From Verrucomicrobiia bacterium DG1235 (GTDB lineage: Bacteria; Verrucomicrobiota; Verrucomicrobiia; Opitutales; Opitutaceae), in contig DS990592.1 in the NCBI GenBank assembly GCA_000155695.1, positions 5,272,882 to 5,336,881 on the forward strand: a DNA stretch of 64,000 nucleotides. The letters are read 5' to 3'. The notes under the pieces were generated by a model, which saw only the letters and a list, made by a program, of their open reading frames with translations, searched no databases and was not told the DNA's origin. Of the stretch, positions 8,493-17,639 are shown piece after piece. Positions within the stretch are counted from its first letter, which is position 1; the number at the start of each line of letters is the position of its first letter. Position numbers and translations under genes: made by a program.

Positions 8493-9716
8493 ATGAGCGT
8501 AAGCCCTGAAACCAAGAATGATAAGTCAGCCTTGCCTGACAAGCACGGGCGTTTTGGCCAGTTTGGCGGCAGTTATGTGCCGGAGACGTTGGTGACTGCT
8601 CTCGAGGATCTCAATAAGGAGTACGAGGTGGCGAAGCGTGATCCGGATTTTCAGAAGGAGTTGGCCTTCTATTTGAAGGAGTTCGCGGGGCGTCCGACAG
8701 GGCTATATTATGCGGAGCGGCTGACCGAGGAACTGGGAGGAGCGAAGATCTACCTGAAGCGAGAAGATTTGCTGCATACCGGGGCGCATAAGATCAACAA
8801 CGCGATCGGGCAGGCCTTGCTGGCGAAGCGCATGGGCAAGAAGCGGGTGATCGCTGAAACAGGAGCGGGTCAGCACGGGGTGGCGACGGCGACGGTTTGT
8901 GCGAGATTCGGCCTCGAATGCGTGGTTTACATGGGCGCGGTGGATATGGAGCGCCAGAAGCTCAATGTCTTCCGCATGCGTCTTTGCGGGGCGGAAGTGC
9001 GTAGTGTGGAGAGCGGCCAAAGGACTTTGAAGGACGCGGTGAACGAGGCGATGCGCGATTGGGTAACCAATGTTCGCGATACGCACTATATTCTCGGTTC
9101 GGCGCTCGGGGCGCATCCTTACCCGATGATGGTGAGGGATTTCCACAAGGTGATCGGCGAGGAGACGCGAAAGGAGATTCTCGAAAAAGAAGGACGTCTG
9201 CCAGACGAGCTTGTCGCATGCGTGGGCGGTGGGAGCAATGCGATCGGCTTGTTCTACGATTTTCTTGATGATGAGGGTGTTCGTATGGTCGGCGTGGAGG
9301 CGGGTGGCTATGGGATCGAGCAAGGCAAGCATGCGGCTCGTTTCGAGGGTGGCCGTCTTGGAGTGCTGCAGGGGTCGAAGACTTATATTTTGCAGAATGC
9401 CGATGGGCAGATCGAGCTGACGCATAGCGTGTCGGCGGGTCTCGACTATGCGGCGATCGGACCGGAGCACGCCTACTATCGAGATACGGGCCGTATCGAG
9501 TACGCGTATGCGACCGATGACGATGTGATGGAAGCGTTTCAGCGTTTAAGCCGTACGGAGGGGATCATCCCTGCTCTCGAGTCGAGCCACGCGATCGCTT
9601 ATGTGATCAAACGCGCTCCTCAGCTGAGCAAGGACAAGATTCTGGTGATGAGCTTAAGCGGGCGTGGCGATAAGGACGTGAATCAAGTCGCCAAGATTTT
9701 GGGGGCGGACGTTTAG
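8493..9716 (+). CDS. trpB: Tryptophan synthase beta chain
   Basis: A 407-residue PLP enzyme that condenses indole with serine to tryptophan, normally channelling indole from TrpA. The PLP lysine is K100 in [13 protein letters not shown]. The phosphate-binding loop GGGSNAIG and the late [10 protein letters not shown] segment are both intact. The N-terminal [15 protein letters not shown] marks the TrpB1 (TrpA-partnered) type. The ATG at 8493 has GAAAGG just upstream. No trpA lies within the window. trpF is present but 15 kb away, so the tryptophan pathway is dispersed here. Confidence 0.97.
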   Translation: MSVSPETKNDKSALPDKHGRFGQFGGSYVPETLVTALEDLNKEYEVAKRDPDFQKELAFYLKEFAGRPTGLYYAERLTEELGGAKIYLKREDLLHTGAHKINNAIGQALLAKRMGKKRVIAETGAGQHGVATATVCARFGLECVVYMGAVDMERQKLNVFRMRLCGAEVRSVESGQRTLKDAVNEAMRDWVTNVRDTHYILGSALGAHPYPMMVRDFHKVIGEETRKEILEKEGRLPDELVACVGGGSNAIGLFYDFLDDEGVRMVGVEAGGYGIEQGKHAARFEGGRLGVLQGSKTYILQNADGQIELTHSVSAGLDYAAIGPEHAYYRDTGRIEYAYATDDDVMEAFQRLSRTEGIIPALESSHAIAYVIKRAPQLSKDKILVMSLSGRGDKDVNQVAKILGADV

Positions 9717-9725
9717 GATTTTGAA

Positions 9726-9846
9726 TTTTTGCCCACGAATAGCACGAATGTTCACGAATTCCTGCAGGTGTTTTCAATTGGGTTATTTAGAACTGCGAAT
9801 TCAGATGTGTATTCGTGTGAATTTGTGAGATTCGTGGATAGAAAAA
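9726..9846. repeat. 121-bp inverted-repeat element with threefold CACGAAT units
   Basis: The trpB-yicC gap is almost entirely one imperfect palindrome. The left arm has TTTTT-GCC then CACGAAT at 9734, 9743 and 9753. The right arm mirrors it with ATTCGTG at 9811, ATTTGTG at 9821 and ATTCGTG at 9830, ending in AAAAA at 9842-9846. Unit spacing is 9 then 10 bp on the left and 10 then 9 on the right, so the arms are true mirror copies. Such an element may be a non-autonomous repeat or a long hairpin. No second copy was noticed in the window. Confidence 0.7.
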
Positions 9847-9856
9847 GGGCTGTATT

Positions 9857-10729
9857 ATGAAGAGCATGACTGGGTTTGGCCGCTGCGAGGTGGCGGAGGA
9901 TGGAGTGGTGGTTTCGCTGCGCGTGAGCTCGGTGAACCGCAAGAATCTGGAGGTCATGTGTTCTTTGCCGAAGGAATTGCAGCAGCTCGAGCGGCAGGTG
10001 CAGGATCGCGTGCGAAAGGTGGCGGCTCGAGGGAGGTTTCAGTTTTCGCTGGAAGTTCGCCAGGATGGAGCGGCCAACGGAGGCTTGCCTAGCGACGAGC
10101 AGGTGGATGCTGCTTTGACTCGCTTAAAGGGAATCGCGGAGCGGCATGGCGCGGCGTTTGAGGTGAATGCGGATTTGCTGGTGCAGGTTTCGCGATTGCT
10201 GGAGCATGAGGATGCGGGCTTGCCGGAAAAGACTGCGGAGACGCTTTTGTTCCGCGCGGTGGATACGGCTCTGGAGGAGCTGGTGGCGATGCGAGAGAGG
10301 GAAGGGGCGGCGCTTAAGTCGGATCTGGAAACGCGTCGTGGAAATTTGGTTACACTTGTCGAGCAGGTGAAGGAGCAGGCTCCGGGGATGGTGGACAAGT
10401 ATCGGGAGAATTTGCTGGCGCGCCTAGAACAGGGCGGGTTGGAGCTCGACGTGAATGACGATCGCGTGCTGCGGGAGATCGCTTTGTTCGCGGACCGCTG
10501 CGATATTTCCGAAGAGATCACGCGTCTTGAAAGCCATTTGGAGCAGTTCGCTCAATTGATCGAGAAGGAGGAGGCGATCGGGCGTCCTCTAGAGTTTTTG
10601 CTGCAGGAGGTGGGTCGCGAGATCAACACGAGCGGGAGCAAGGCGAGCTCGATCGAGGTGTCGCGTCTGGTGCTTGAGATGAAGAACGAGCTCGAGCGGA
10701 TTCGCGAGCAGGTGGCGAACGTGGAGTAG
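9857..10729 (+). CDS. yicC: YicC family endoribonuclease
   Basis: A 290-residue protein of the YicC/YloC family. The E. coli member is an endoribonuclease implicated in small-RNA turnover. The N-terminal signature MKSMTGFGR is present, followed by the VNRKNLEV segment. The C-terminal domain ends in GREINTSGSKASSIEVS and a basic/acidic helix, which is typical for the family. Length is normal. It starts 11 bp after the inverted-repeat element, and no Shine-Dalgarno is obvious. In many genomes yicC precedes gmk; here the next gene (lspA) is convergent, so that linkage is lost. Confidence 0.92.
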   Translation: MKSMTGFGRCEVAEDGVVVSLRVSSVNRKNLEVMCSLPKELQQLERQVQDRVRKVAARGRFQFSLEVRQDGAANGGLPSDEQVDAALTRLKGIAERHGAAFEVNADLLVQVSRLLEHEDAGLPEKTAETLLFRAVDTALEELVAMREREGAALKSDLETRRGNLVTLVEQVKEQAPGMVDKYRENLLARLEQGGLELDVNDDRVLREIALFADRCDISEEITRLESHLEQFAQLIEKEEAIGRPLEFLLQEVGREINTSGSKASSIEVSRLVLEMKNELERIREQVANVE

Positions 10730-10754
10730 GGTGCGGGTTTGTCGCGGTCTATTT

Positions 10755-11264
10755 TTACTCCGCGCTACTCTCTTCTGACTTCTTGGACTGCCGAAAGGTG
10801 AAGAAGATGTAGAGGATGACGCCGACGGTGATGCCTGAGTCAGCGACGTTGAAGCTGGGGAAGTAGTAGTCCTTCCAATGGAAGTCGAGGAAGTCGATGA
10901 CGCGTTGGAGTCGCACGCGGTCGATCATGTTTCCGATGATTCCGCCGATGATGAGCCCGTATCCTAGCTGGATTTTCGGCTGGTCGAGCTCGAGTGGCTT
11001 GCGGAAAAAGTAGATGAAGCCTAGGGCGAGAACTCCGACGAGGGTGAGGGCCCATGTGTATTCAGAAAACATGGACCAGGCGGCTCCGGTGTTGGTGACG
11101 TAGACGATATTGAAAAAGCCAGGGATGACCTCGATGGCGTCTGGCGGGAAGAAAGCGCCTTCGAAGGGGAGGGTGTTGACGATCCAAAGCTTAGTGGCTT
11201 GGTCGAGAAACAAAACGGCTGCTGCCAAGATTAGCAGCAGCCTGTATTTGGAAAATTTGGACAC
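10755..11264 (-). CDS. lspA: Lipoprotein signal peptidase (signal peptidase II)
   Basis: A 169-residue inner-membrane aspartyl protease that removes signal peptides from diacylglyceryl prolipoproteins. Four hydrophobic segments are visible (about 8-26, 70-87, 100-113 and 141-157). The catalytic aspartates are D115 in GNMIDRVR and D142 in FNVADSGI. The conserved DQATK lies at 21-25 and TNTGAAW at 57-63. The start is a GTG at 11262-11264, 9 bp after the upstream DksA-like gene, so ribosomes may reinitiate. It ends the ileS / DksA-like / lspA run. Confidence 0.96.
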   Translation of the reverse strand: MSKFSKYRLLLILAAAVLFLDQATKLWIVNTLPFEGAFFPPDAIEVIPGFFNIVYVTNTGAAWSMFSEYTWALTLVGVLALGFIYFFRKPLELDQPKIQLGYGLIIGGIIGNMIDRVRLQRVIDFLDFHWKDYYFPSFNVADSGITVGVILYIFFTFRQSKKSEESSAE

Positions 11265-11273
11265 GCGGTCGTT

Positions 11274-12074
11274 TTAGTTGTCGTCGTTTTCGTCTGAGCC
11301 GTAGTTGAGCGAGTCTTCCGAGGAGGCGTCCGCGAATACGCCGCCGACTTGGTTGCGGGAACGGAAGGTGTTCTTCTCGATCTGCTCTTGGGTTTTCATG
11401 GAGTAGCGCGTAAAGGGGACGGCCATGAGGCGCTCTTCGCGGATCTGTTTTCCGGTCATTTCGCAAATGCCGTAGGTGCCTTTGAAGATTCGGTCGATGG
11501 CTTCTTCGATTTCCTGAAGGGCGTCCTGCTCGCTGGATACCATGCTGAGCGCGAAGTCGCGGTCGAACGTGTCTGTACCTGCGTCGGCCATGTGCTGGCT
11601 GTAGCCGGAGAGATCGCCCGAGTCGTCCTTGCTGGAGCGCTTGAGGGTTTCTTCGGCGTGAGTGTTGAGGCCGTTTTTGACGTGGTCGCGCAGCTCGATG
11701 AGCAGAGCGTAGAATTTTTTGTATTTGGCGGGGACGTCCTTCTCGTCGCGTTTCTTGACGGTTGGCGTGGGAGCGGCTGGATTATATCCGAGAATGTCGG
11801 CGAGTGAGGCGGCTCCGAAGCTTTGTTTTTGTTTTTTCGCTTCCGCTTCTTCGAGGGCTTTGCGGGCTTTTTCCTTCGCTTCTACATCGGAAATTTTCTT
11901 GGAGTCGTCATCAGCTCGGGTGCTTGCGATAGCCAGCGCGTCGTCTAGCGAGAATCCGCTAGCCGCTGCGCCGTTTTTCTTGGTGGCTTTCTTGGCGGCC
12001 TTTTTCGCGGGAGCTTTCGTTTTCGCTGTGGCTTTTTTCGCGGCTTTTTTGGGGGAGGTCTTCTTTTCGGGCAT
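11274..12074 (-). CDS. DksA/TraR-like protein with lysine/alanine-rich N-terminus and degenerate zinc finger
   Basis: A 266-residue protein. Residues 1-35 are a basic KKAAKKA-type tail resembling H1-like proteins. A charged helical region follows, and then a DksA/TraR-type domain: a coiled coil with DTFDRDF near its tip (about 168-174) and a region matching the C4 zinc finger (204-228). The finger is broken. Only C204 survives of the CxxC-x17-CxxC pattern; the other three positions read T207, S225 and T228. It may still bind RNA polymerase through the secondary channel, but probably without zinc. The start ATG at 12072-12074 lies 5 bp after the ileS stop. An upstream in-frame start would overlap ileS. 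Confidence 0.85.
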   Translation of the reverse strand: MPEKKTSPKKAAKKATAKTKAPAKKAAKKATKKNGAAASGFSLDDALAIASTRADDDSKKISDVEAKEKARKALEEAEAKKQKQSFGAASLADILGYNPAAPTPTVKKRDEKDVPAKYKKFYALLIELRDHVKNGLNTHAEETLKRSSKDDSGDLSGYSQHMADAGTDTFDRDFALSMVSSEQDALQEIEEAIDRIFKGTYGICEMTGKQIREERLMAVPFTRYSMKTQEQIEKNTFRSRNQVGGVFADASSEDSLNYGSDENDDN

Positions 12075-12079
12075 TTGTA

Positions 12080-14866
12080 TCAGGCTTTTTTTAAGGCTTG
12101 GTCGCAGCGTGAGCATGTGCGCTCGTTGTCGGTTCCATTAATTAGTTGGGGTTCCCATCTCCAGCAGCGAGGGCAACGGCCTCCGCTAGCTTTACTTGCA
12201 GTTACGGCGATATCCGCTCCCGATTGAGCAGCGAGTTCGACTTGGGAGACAATGAGGAGTTCCTCGAGAAAGTGTGAATAGCGGTCGAGCCGGGAGAAAT
12301 CCTCCTGTTTCGAGTCGCCGGAGATTGAGACGAACGCGTCGAGAGAGCGTCCGATTTCACCGCTAGAGCGAAGAGATTCCAGTTTTTCGTTAACTTGGTC
12401 TCGAAACGCGAAGAGTTCGACAAAGTCGTCGGCGAGGGTCTGGTCCTGCCAATCTTTGGCTTCGGTGGGCCAGGGTTGCAGGGCGAGGGCATCTTCGGTG
12501 AAGTCGCTGCCCTCCTTGAAATAGGCCCAGGCTTCGTCGGTGGTGAAAGGGATGATTGGTCCGGTGATGCGGACGAGAGTCTTGAAAATGTGGTAGATGG
12601 CGGTCTGCGAGGAACGTCGCAGGGGCGCGTCGTAGGCGAGGGTGTACAGTCGATCCTTGAGGATGTCGTGGTACAGGGAGGAAAGGGTGACCGAGCAGAA
12701 CTGGTTGCAGAGCTGGAAGACTTTGTGGAACTCGTAGTTCTCGTAGGCTTTTTCTACGGCTTCGGCGAGCTCGCCGACTTTGTGCACAGCCCAGCGATCC
12801 AGCTCGTGCAGCTCGGAGATGGGCATGCTGTCCTTTTCGAAGTCGAAGTCGTAAAGGTTGGAGAGCTGGAAGCGGAAGGTGTTGCGGAAGAGGCGGTAAG
12901 CGTCGCCAACGCCACCAAGGATTTGTTCGGAGATGCCGATGTCGTTTCGGAAATCGGTGGACGCGACCCAGAGGCGAACGACGTCGGAACCGAACTTGTC
13001 CATGTAGTGCATCAGGGTCATGGCGCCGTCGCTCTTGGAGAGTTTGGAACCGTCCTGATTTACAAGGAAACCGTGGGTGAGGATGCTTTTGTAGGGAGCT
13101 CCGCCGGCGCGGATGACGCCGGTCCAGAGGGAGGACTGGAACCAGCCGCGGTGTTGGTCGCTGCCTTCTAGATAGAGATCGCAGGGCCAACTGAGTCCTT
13201 CGGTGTTTTTGAGAACTGCGAAGTGGCTGGAGCCGGAGTCGATCCAGACGTCGAGCGTATCGGTGCCGGCTTTGAGGGTCTTGCCCTTCCAGCTTTCCGG
13301 GAGCTCGATGCCGGAGAGGAGTTCTTCGACGGTCGAGGTGTACCAGAGATTGGTGCCAGCGGTGGCGACTTTGTCGGCGATGGCTTTGATGACGTCGGCG
13401 TCCATGTAGGCTTCGCCATCTTCGTCGTAAAAAGCGGGGATAGGCACGCCCCACGAGCGCTGGCGGCTGATGCACCAGTCCGGACGGGCTTCGACGTTTG
13501 CGGTGATGCGCTTCTGGCCCCATTCGGGGATCCATTTGACCTGCTCGATGGCTTCGAGAGCGGCCTTGCGTTTGCCGTTTTTGTCGATGGCGACGAACCA
13601 TTGATCGACGGCTCGGAAAATAACGGGCGTCTTGGAGCGCCAGCAATGCGGGTAGCTGTGCGTGATTTTCTTCTTTTTAAGAAGGGCGCCGGCTTCGTCG
13701 AGGGCTTTGAGGACCTTGCCGTTGGCGGGGACCCAGCCTTTTTCTTCGAGAACGGACTCGCCGACGAGGAAATCAGGAACTTGGCCGTCGTCGGCGTATT
13801 TGCCCTCGTCGTTGACCGGGCAGTAGATGTCGAGGCCGTACTTGAGTCCGGTCATGTAATCCTCTTGTCCGTGTCCGGGAGCGGTGTGCACGCAGCCGGT
13901 ACCGGACTCGGTGGTGACGTAGTCTGCCAGCACGATCGGGCTTGGGCGATCGATAAAAGGGTGGCGGGACTGGACGTTTTCGAGGGTTTCGCCTTGGACT
14001 TCGTGGACGATTTTCCAGTTTTCGAGACCGAGATCGGCGGCGAATTGCTCGGCTAGATCCTTAGCCACGATGTGTACACGCTCGCCGGCGTCGACGAAGG
14101 CGTAGGTCATTCGTGGATGGACGGCTACGGCGAGGTTGGCTGGGATGGTCCAGGGGGTGGTCGTCCAGATGACGACTGAAAGTGGCTTGTCGATGCCGAA
14201 CTTGGCTTTTTCCGCGATATCGAAGGCGACCCAGATGGATGGGCTGGAGTGTTCGCGGTACTCGATCTCGGCTTCGGCGAGGGCGGTGGCGCAGGGGATG
14301 GACCAGTAGACGGGTTTCTTGCTGCGGTAGACGAGGTCCTGCTCGACGAAAGAGGCGAGGGTGCGGAGGATTTCCGCCTCGTAGCTTGGCTTCTTGGTCT
14401 TGTATTCGTTTTCCCAGTCAGCGAGGACACCGAGGCGTTTGAACTGGGAGCGTTGGACGTCGATCCAGTGTTCGGAGAATGCGTCGCACTTGTCTCGGAG
14501 CTCGGCGGTGGGAAGGTCTTTGCCTTCGGCCTGCAGTTCCTTGGTGACCTTGTGCTCGATGGGGAGTCCGTGGCAGTCCCAGCCTGGGATGTAGGGGGTG
14601 TGGAAACCTTGGGCGGCCTTGTAGCGTAGGACGATTTCCTTGAGAGTCTTGTTCAGGGCGTGGCCAAGATGGAGCTCGCCATTGGTGAACGGGGGCCCGT
14701 CGTGCAGTATGAATGCTGGTCCGTCCGCGTTCTTTTCCTGGAGCTTTTGATACAGTCCGATCTTGTCCCAGTGGTCGACTCTAGCGGGTTCCCGCTTGCC
14801 GAGATTGGCCCTCATGGGGAACGCGGTTTTGGGAAGATTCAGGGTATCTTTGAAGTTATCTGACAT
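12080..14866 (-). CDS. ileS: Isoleucyl-tRNA synthetase
   Basis: A 928-residue class Ia synthetase that charges tRNA-Ile and edits valine. The HIGH motif is HLGH (66-69) within PFTNGELHLGHALNK, and the KMSKS motif is KLSKS in DGSKLSKSDG. The bacterial-type C-terminal zinc site is complete, with CPRC and CSRC near the end. Length is normal for the bacterial enzyme. It is the first gene of a minus-strand trio with the DksA-like gene and lspA. No T-box-like leader was recognised upstream. Confidence 0.98.
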   Translation of the reverse strand: MSDNFKDTLNLPKTAFPMRANLGKREPARVDHWDKIGLYQKLQEKNADGPAFILHDGPPFTNGELHLGHALNKTLKEIVLRYKAAQGFHTPYIPGWDCHGLPIEHKVTKELQAEGKDLPTAELRDKCDAFSEHWIDVQRSQFKRLGVLADWENEYKTKKPSYEAEILRTLASFVEQDLVYRSKKPVYWSIPCATALAEAEIEYREHSSPSIWVAFDIAEKAKFGIDKPLSVVIWTTTPWTIPANLAVAVHPRMTYAFVDAGERVHIVAKDLAEQFAADLGLENWKIVHEVQGETLENVQSRHPFIDRPSPIVLADYVTTESGTGCVHTAPGHGQEDYMTGLKYGLDIYCPVNDEGKYADDGQVPDFLVGESVLEEKGWVPANGKVLKALDEAGALLKKKKITHSYPHCWRSKTPVIFRAVDQWFVAIDKNGKRKAALEAIEQVKWIPEWGQKRITANVEARPDWCISRQRSWGVPIPAFYDEDGEAYMDADVIKAIADKVATAGTNLWYTSTVEELLSGIELPESWKGKTLKAGTDTLDVWIDSGSSHFAVLKNTEGLSWPCDLYLEGSDQHRGWFQSSLWTGVIRAGGAPYKSILTHGFLVNQDGSKLSKSDGAMTLMHYMDKFGSDVVRLWVASTDFRNDIGISEQILGGVGDAYRLFRNTFRFQLSNLYDFDFEKDSMPISELHELDRWAVHKVGELAEAVEKAYENYEFHKVFQLCNQFCSVTLSSLYHDILKDRLYTLAYDAPLRRSSQTAIYHIFKTLVRITGPIIPFTTDEAWAYFKEGSDFTEDALALQPWPTEAKDWQDQTLADDFVELFAFRDQVNEKLESLRSSGEIGRSLDAFVSISGDSKQEDFSRLDRYSHFLEELLIVSQVELAAQSGADIAVTASKASGGRCPRCWRWEPQLINGTDNERTCSRCDQALKKA

Positions 14867-14977
14867 GCCCGTTTTTAGGAATGCGCGGATACTGGCGATG
14901 GGAAGGGACGTGTCAAGGACGGAGGAAAAAGGTTTTGCGAGGGCTATTAGCGGTGGTTTTCGCCTCTGATTTCGGGG

Positions 14978-15292
14978 CTAGAAACCGACTGCGTTCTGGA
15001 TGCGCTGGAAGAGGAGGTGGGTGTTTTCGGGAACGATCCGATCGGTGACGATGGATGGGTCGAACTGGTATTCAGTGTCGAGTCTGAGTCCGTCTTCGCT
15101 CCCAGGGCGAACGAAGTCGTCTACGAAATCCATGCCGCCGCGAGCTTTGAGCCAGTGGTAGTAGAGGTCGATATCCGAGCTTTCGATGAGGATGTCGGTT
15201 TGCAGTCGAAGGCTACATATCAAGGTGAGGTCTCGAAATGATGAAAACCAAGTCGGAGGATTGAGCAGCTCGTCTCTGATGATGATAATCAT
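14978..15292 (-). CDS. Small hypothetical protein
   Basis: A possible 104-residue protein starting at the ATG at 15290-15292. No motif, signal peptide or membrane segment is recognised. The sequence is of mixed composition, with a central acidic part (SDIDLYYHWLKARGG and GSEDGLRLD). There is no Shine-Dalgarno. It lies between ileS and aspS, on the same strand as ileS. It reads like a real protein rather than a repeat, but another frame is open over part of it on the opposite strand, so the call is uncertain. Confidence 0.4.
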   Translation of the reverse strand: MIIIIRDELLNPPTWFSSFRDLTLICSLRLQTDILIESSDIDLYYHWLKARGGMDFVDDFVRPGSEDGLRLDTEYQFDPSIVTDRIVPENTHLLFQRIQNAVGF

Positions 15293-15401
15293 GGTTCGTC
15301 AGGTTGAAGTTGAGAATTGCTACGTAGCCTGAAGCGCGCCGGAGCTTGTCGATTGATTCGATTTTAGCGGGCGTTTCGCAATCCGGCTGGGTTCGGGCGT
15401 C

Positions 15402-15424
15402 GCTAGCTTTATTCGGAAGCTAGC
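15402..15424. other. Inverted repeat upstream of aspS
   Basis: GCTAGCTT (15402-15409) and AAGCTAGC (15417-15424) form a perfect 8-bp stem with a 7-base loop, about 120 bp before the aspS start. No T run flanks it on either strand. It could be a regulatory hairpin or chance. Confidence 0.3.
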
Positions 15425-15544
15425 CGAAAAAAGTTGCGAAATATGAGTGGAGAGAGAGGGGACGGGGAGATTTTGTGAGGTTGAGAATGGGTTTGCTTTC
15501 TCTGGGAGGTTTTGCCCAATGTGCTGCCCTTTTTCCCAAGAGCT

Positions 15545-17347
15545 ATGAAACGAACACATCATTGCGGCCAACTTCGCTCCGGCGACGTTGGAAAATCGGT
15601 AGCGCTGATCGGCTGGGTGGACTCCATCCGCGATCACGGCGGCATTCTCTTTATTGATCTAAGAGACCGCGAAGGCCTGACTCAGGTGAAAGCGAATCCG
15701 AATAGCGATGACGCGAATTTCAATGCGGCGATCAACAGCCTGAAGCCGGAGTCGGTGGTTGAGTTTCATGGTGAAGTGGAAGCTCGGGCCGATGGAACGG
15801 TTAACCCGAAGATGCCCACGGGCGAAATCGAGGTGCAGGCGCTGACAGTTGTCGTGCACAACATTTCCGAGACGCCGCCGTTTCCGATCGATGACGATAA
15901 GGGTGACAAGGTGAACGAGGACATGCGTCTTCGCTACCGCTACCTCGACTTGCGTCGCAGCAAGATGAATAAGGTGGTGCGTTTGCGTCACGCGACTTCG
16001 CGCTCGATTCGCGATTACATGGACGAGAATGCGTTCGTGGATGTGGAGACGCCGATTCTCTTCAAAAGCACTCCGGAGGGAGCGCGCGAGTATTTGGTGC
16101 CGAGTCGCATCAATCCCGGGGAGTTCTACGCGTTGCCTCAATCGCCGCAGCAGTTTAAGCAGATGCTGATGGTTGCGGGCGTGGAGCGCTATTATCAGAT
16201 CGCTCGCTGTTTCCGCGACGAGGATCTTCGTGCGGATCGTCAGATGGAGTTTACTCAACTTGATATCGAGCTGTCGTTCATCGATCGCGAGGATATGTAC
16301 TCTCTTATAGAGGGGTTGATGAAAAAGATCTGGAAAGACGTGCTGGATGTCGATCTGCCGACTCCGTTTCCGCGCATGTCATTCGAGGACGCGATGAATC
16401 GCTATGGCGTTGACAAGCCAGATACGCGTTTCGGTCTCGAGATTCAGGATTTCTCGGAAGCCTTCGCGAATTCCTCCTTCAAGGTTTTTCAGGCGACGGT
16501 TGCCAAGGGTGGCGTGGTCAAGGCGTTCAAGGCGCCGACATTGGCGGACGTGACTCAAGGCGAGATGAAGAATCTCGAAGAAGTAGCCAAATCGCTTGGA
16601 GCTAAGGGGCTGGCCTTTATCAAGGTTGGCGAAGGCGGCGAGTGGAAGTCGCCGATCGTGAAGTTCTTTTCCGAGGAGGAGAAGGCGGCATTGAGCGAGC
16701 GTCTTGAGCTTGCGGAAGGAGATATCGTCTTCTTCGCCGCTTCCGAGTGGGAGCAGGCTTGCGCGATTCTCGGTCGCACGCGTTTGGAGTGCGCTGAATT
16801 GCTGAAGAAGCGTGGGCGTCTGGAGATTCCCAAGGATCAGTTTGATTTTCTCTGGGTGATCGAATTTCCGCTCATGTCCTTTGACGAGGAGCGTGGCGGC
16901 TATGCGGCGACGCATCATCCGTTTACGGCTCCGGTTGCGGAGGATGTCCAGTATTTGGATACAGACCCGAAGCGTGTTCGCGGCCAGCACTACGATCTCG
17001 TGCTCAATGGCGTGGAGCTTGGTGGCGGATCGATTCGTATTCACCAGGCGGCGGTTCAGAAAAAGATTTTCGAAGACGTGCTTAATATTCCTGCGGACGT
17101 GGTCCAGGAGCGTTTCGGCTACATGCTTGAAGCCTTCAAGTACGGGGCTCCGCCTCATGGCGGTATCGCGTTCGGTCTTGATCGTCTCGTGATGATCCTT
17201 GCCGGCCTGAGCAGCATTCGTGATGTGATCGCCTTTCCGAAGACGCAGAAGGGGCAGTGTCTCATGACGGATAGCCCGACTCCGGTGACGGCGAAGCAGC
17301 TGAAGGATTTGCATATCGATACGACTGTTCTCGACGACGAGGAATAG
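15545..17347 (+). CDS. aspS: Aspartyl-tRNA synthetase
   Basis: A 600-residue class IIb bacterial AspRS. It has an N-terminal OB-fold anticodon-binding domain (about 1-110), a catalytic core with the class II motif 2 region FRDEDLRADRQMEFTQLD, a bacterial GAD insertion, and motif 3 GIAFGLDRL near the C-terminus. The ATG at 15545, giving MKRTHHCGQL, matches family N-termini and has AAGAG nearby. A TTG 33 bp upstream was rejected. Whether it charges only tRNA-Asp or also tRNA-Asn depends on whether the genome has AsnRS or GatCAB, which the window does not show. Confidence 0.97.
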   Translation: MKRTHHCGQLRSGDVGKSVALIGWVDSIRDHGGILFIDLRDREGLTQVKANPNSDDANFNAAINSLKPESVVEFHGEVEARADGTVNPKMPTGEIEVQALTVVVHNISETPPFPIDDDKGDKVNEDMRLRYRYLDLRRSKMNKVVRLRHATSRSIRDYMDENAFVDVETPILFKSTPEGAREYLVPSRINPGEFYALPQSPQQFKQMLMVAGVERYYQIARCFRDEDLRADRQMEFTQLDIELSFIDREDMYSLIEGLMKKIWKDVLDVDLPTPFPRMSFEDAMNRYGVDKPDTRFGLEIQDFSEAFANSSFKVFQATVAKGGVVKAFKAPTLADVTQGEMKNLEEVAKSLGAKGLAFIKVGEGGEWKSPIVKFFSEEEKAALSERLELAEGDIVFFAASEWEQACAILGRTRLECAELLKKRGRLEIPKDQFDFLWVIEFPLMSFDEERGGYAATHHPFTAPVAEDVQYLDTDPKRVRGQHYDLVLNGVELGGGSIRIHQAAVQKKIFEDVLNIPADVVQERFGYMLEAFKYGAPPHGGIAFGLDRLVMILAGLSSIRDVIAFPKTQKGQCLMTDSPTPVTAKQLKDLHIDTTVLDDEE

Positions 17348-17398
17348 GCGACCGAGCGGGAAGTTCCGCTTATCAGCTCAGCCACAGTATTTAATGGG

Positions 17399-17429
17399 GG
17401 CCGCTCAATTTCGAGCGGCCTCTTTTTTT
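17399..17429 (+). terminator. Rho-independent terminator after aspS
   Basis: GGCCGCTC (17399-17406) pairs with GAGCGGCC (17413-17420) around a 6-base loop, followed by TCTTTTTTT. A textbook intrinsic terminator that separates aspS from the amtB promoter. Confidence 0.92.
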
Positions 17430-17485
17430 ACGTTCGGTTACATTTGAGCGCCCGAAAAACGCGAAGTAACTGGATCTACCTAGAT

Positions 17486-17523
17486 CTCTGGAATGCAGTA
17501 ATTTTTTTCATGCATTCCCAGAG
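17486..17523. promoter_or_regulatory. Long inverted repeat upstream of the amtB sigma-54 promoter (candidate enhancer)
   Basis: CTCTGGAATGCA (17486-17497) is mirrored by TGCATTCC-C-AGAG (17511-17523) with one inserted base, across a 13-bp T-rich centre. It ends 34 bp before the -24 box. That is a plausible position for a sigma-54 activator binding site, about 60-100 bp before the predicted start of transcription. The cognate activator is unknown. Confidence 0.5.
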
Positions 17524-17557
17524 GGGAGTTAACGAATTGTTCACAGGTTTGGAGTGC

Positions 17558-17573
17558 TGGCACGCCAGTTGCT
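17558..17573 (+). promoter_or_regulatory. Sigma-54 (-24/-12) promoter of amtB-glnK
   Basis: TGGCACG-CCAG-TTGCT matches the sigma-54 consensus TGGCACR-N4-TTGCW at every fixed position, with GG and GC separated by exactly 10 bp. Transcription should start near 17584, leaving a leader of about 56 bases before the amtB ATG. The gene downstream is a classical nitrogen-regulated target, which supports the call. Confidence 0.9.
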
Positions 17574-17639
17574 AAAGGTGCGAGGTCGTTGATCTGCACT
17601 TAGCAGCGTCAAATCCTGAATAATAATCAATAGATTCAA

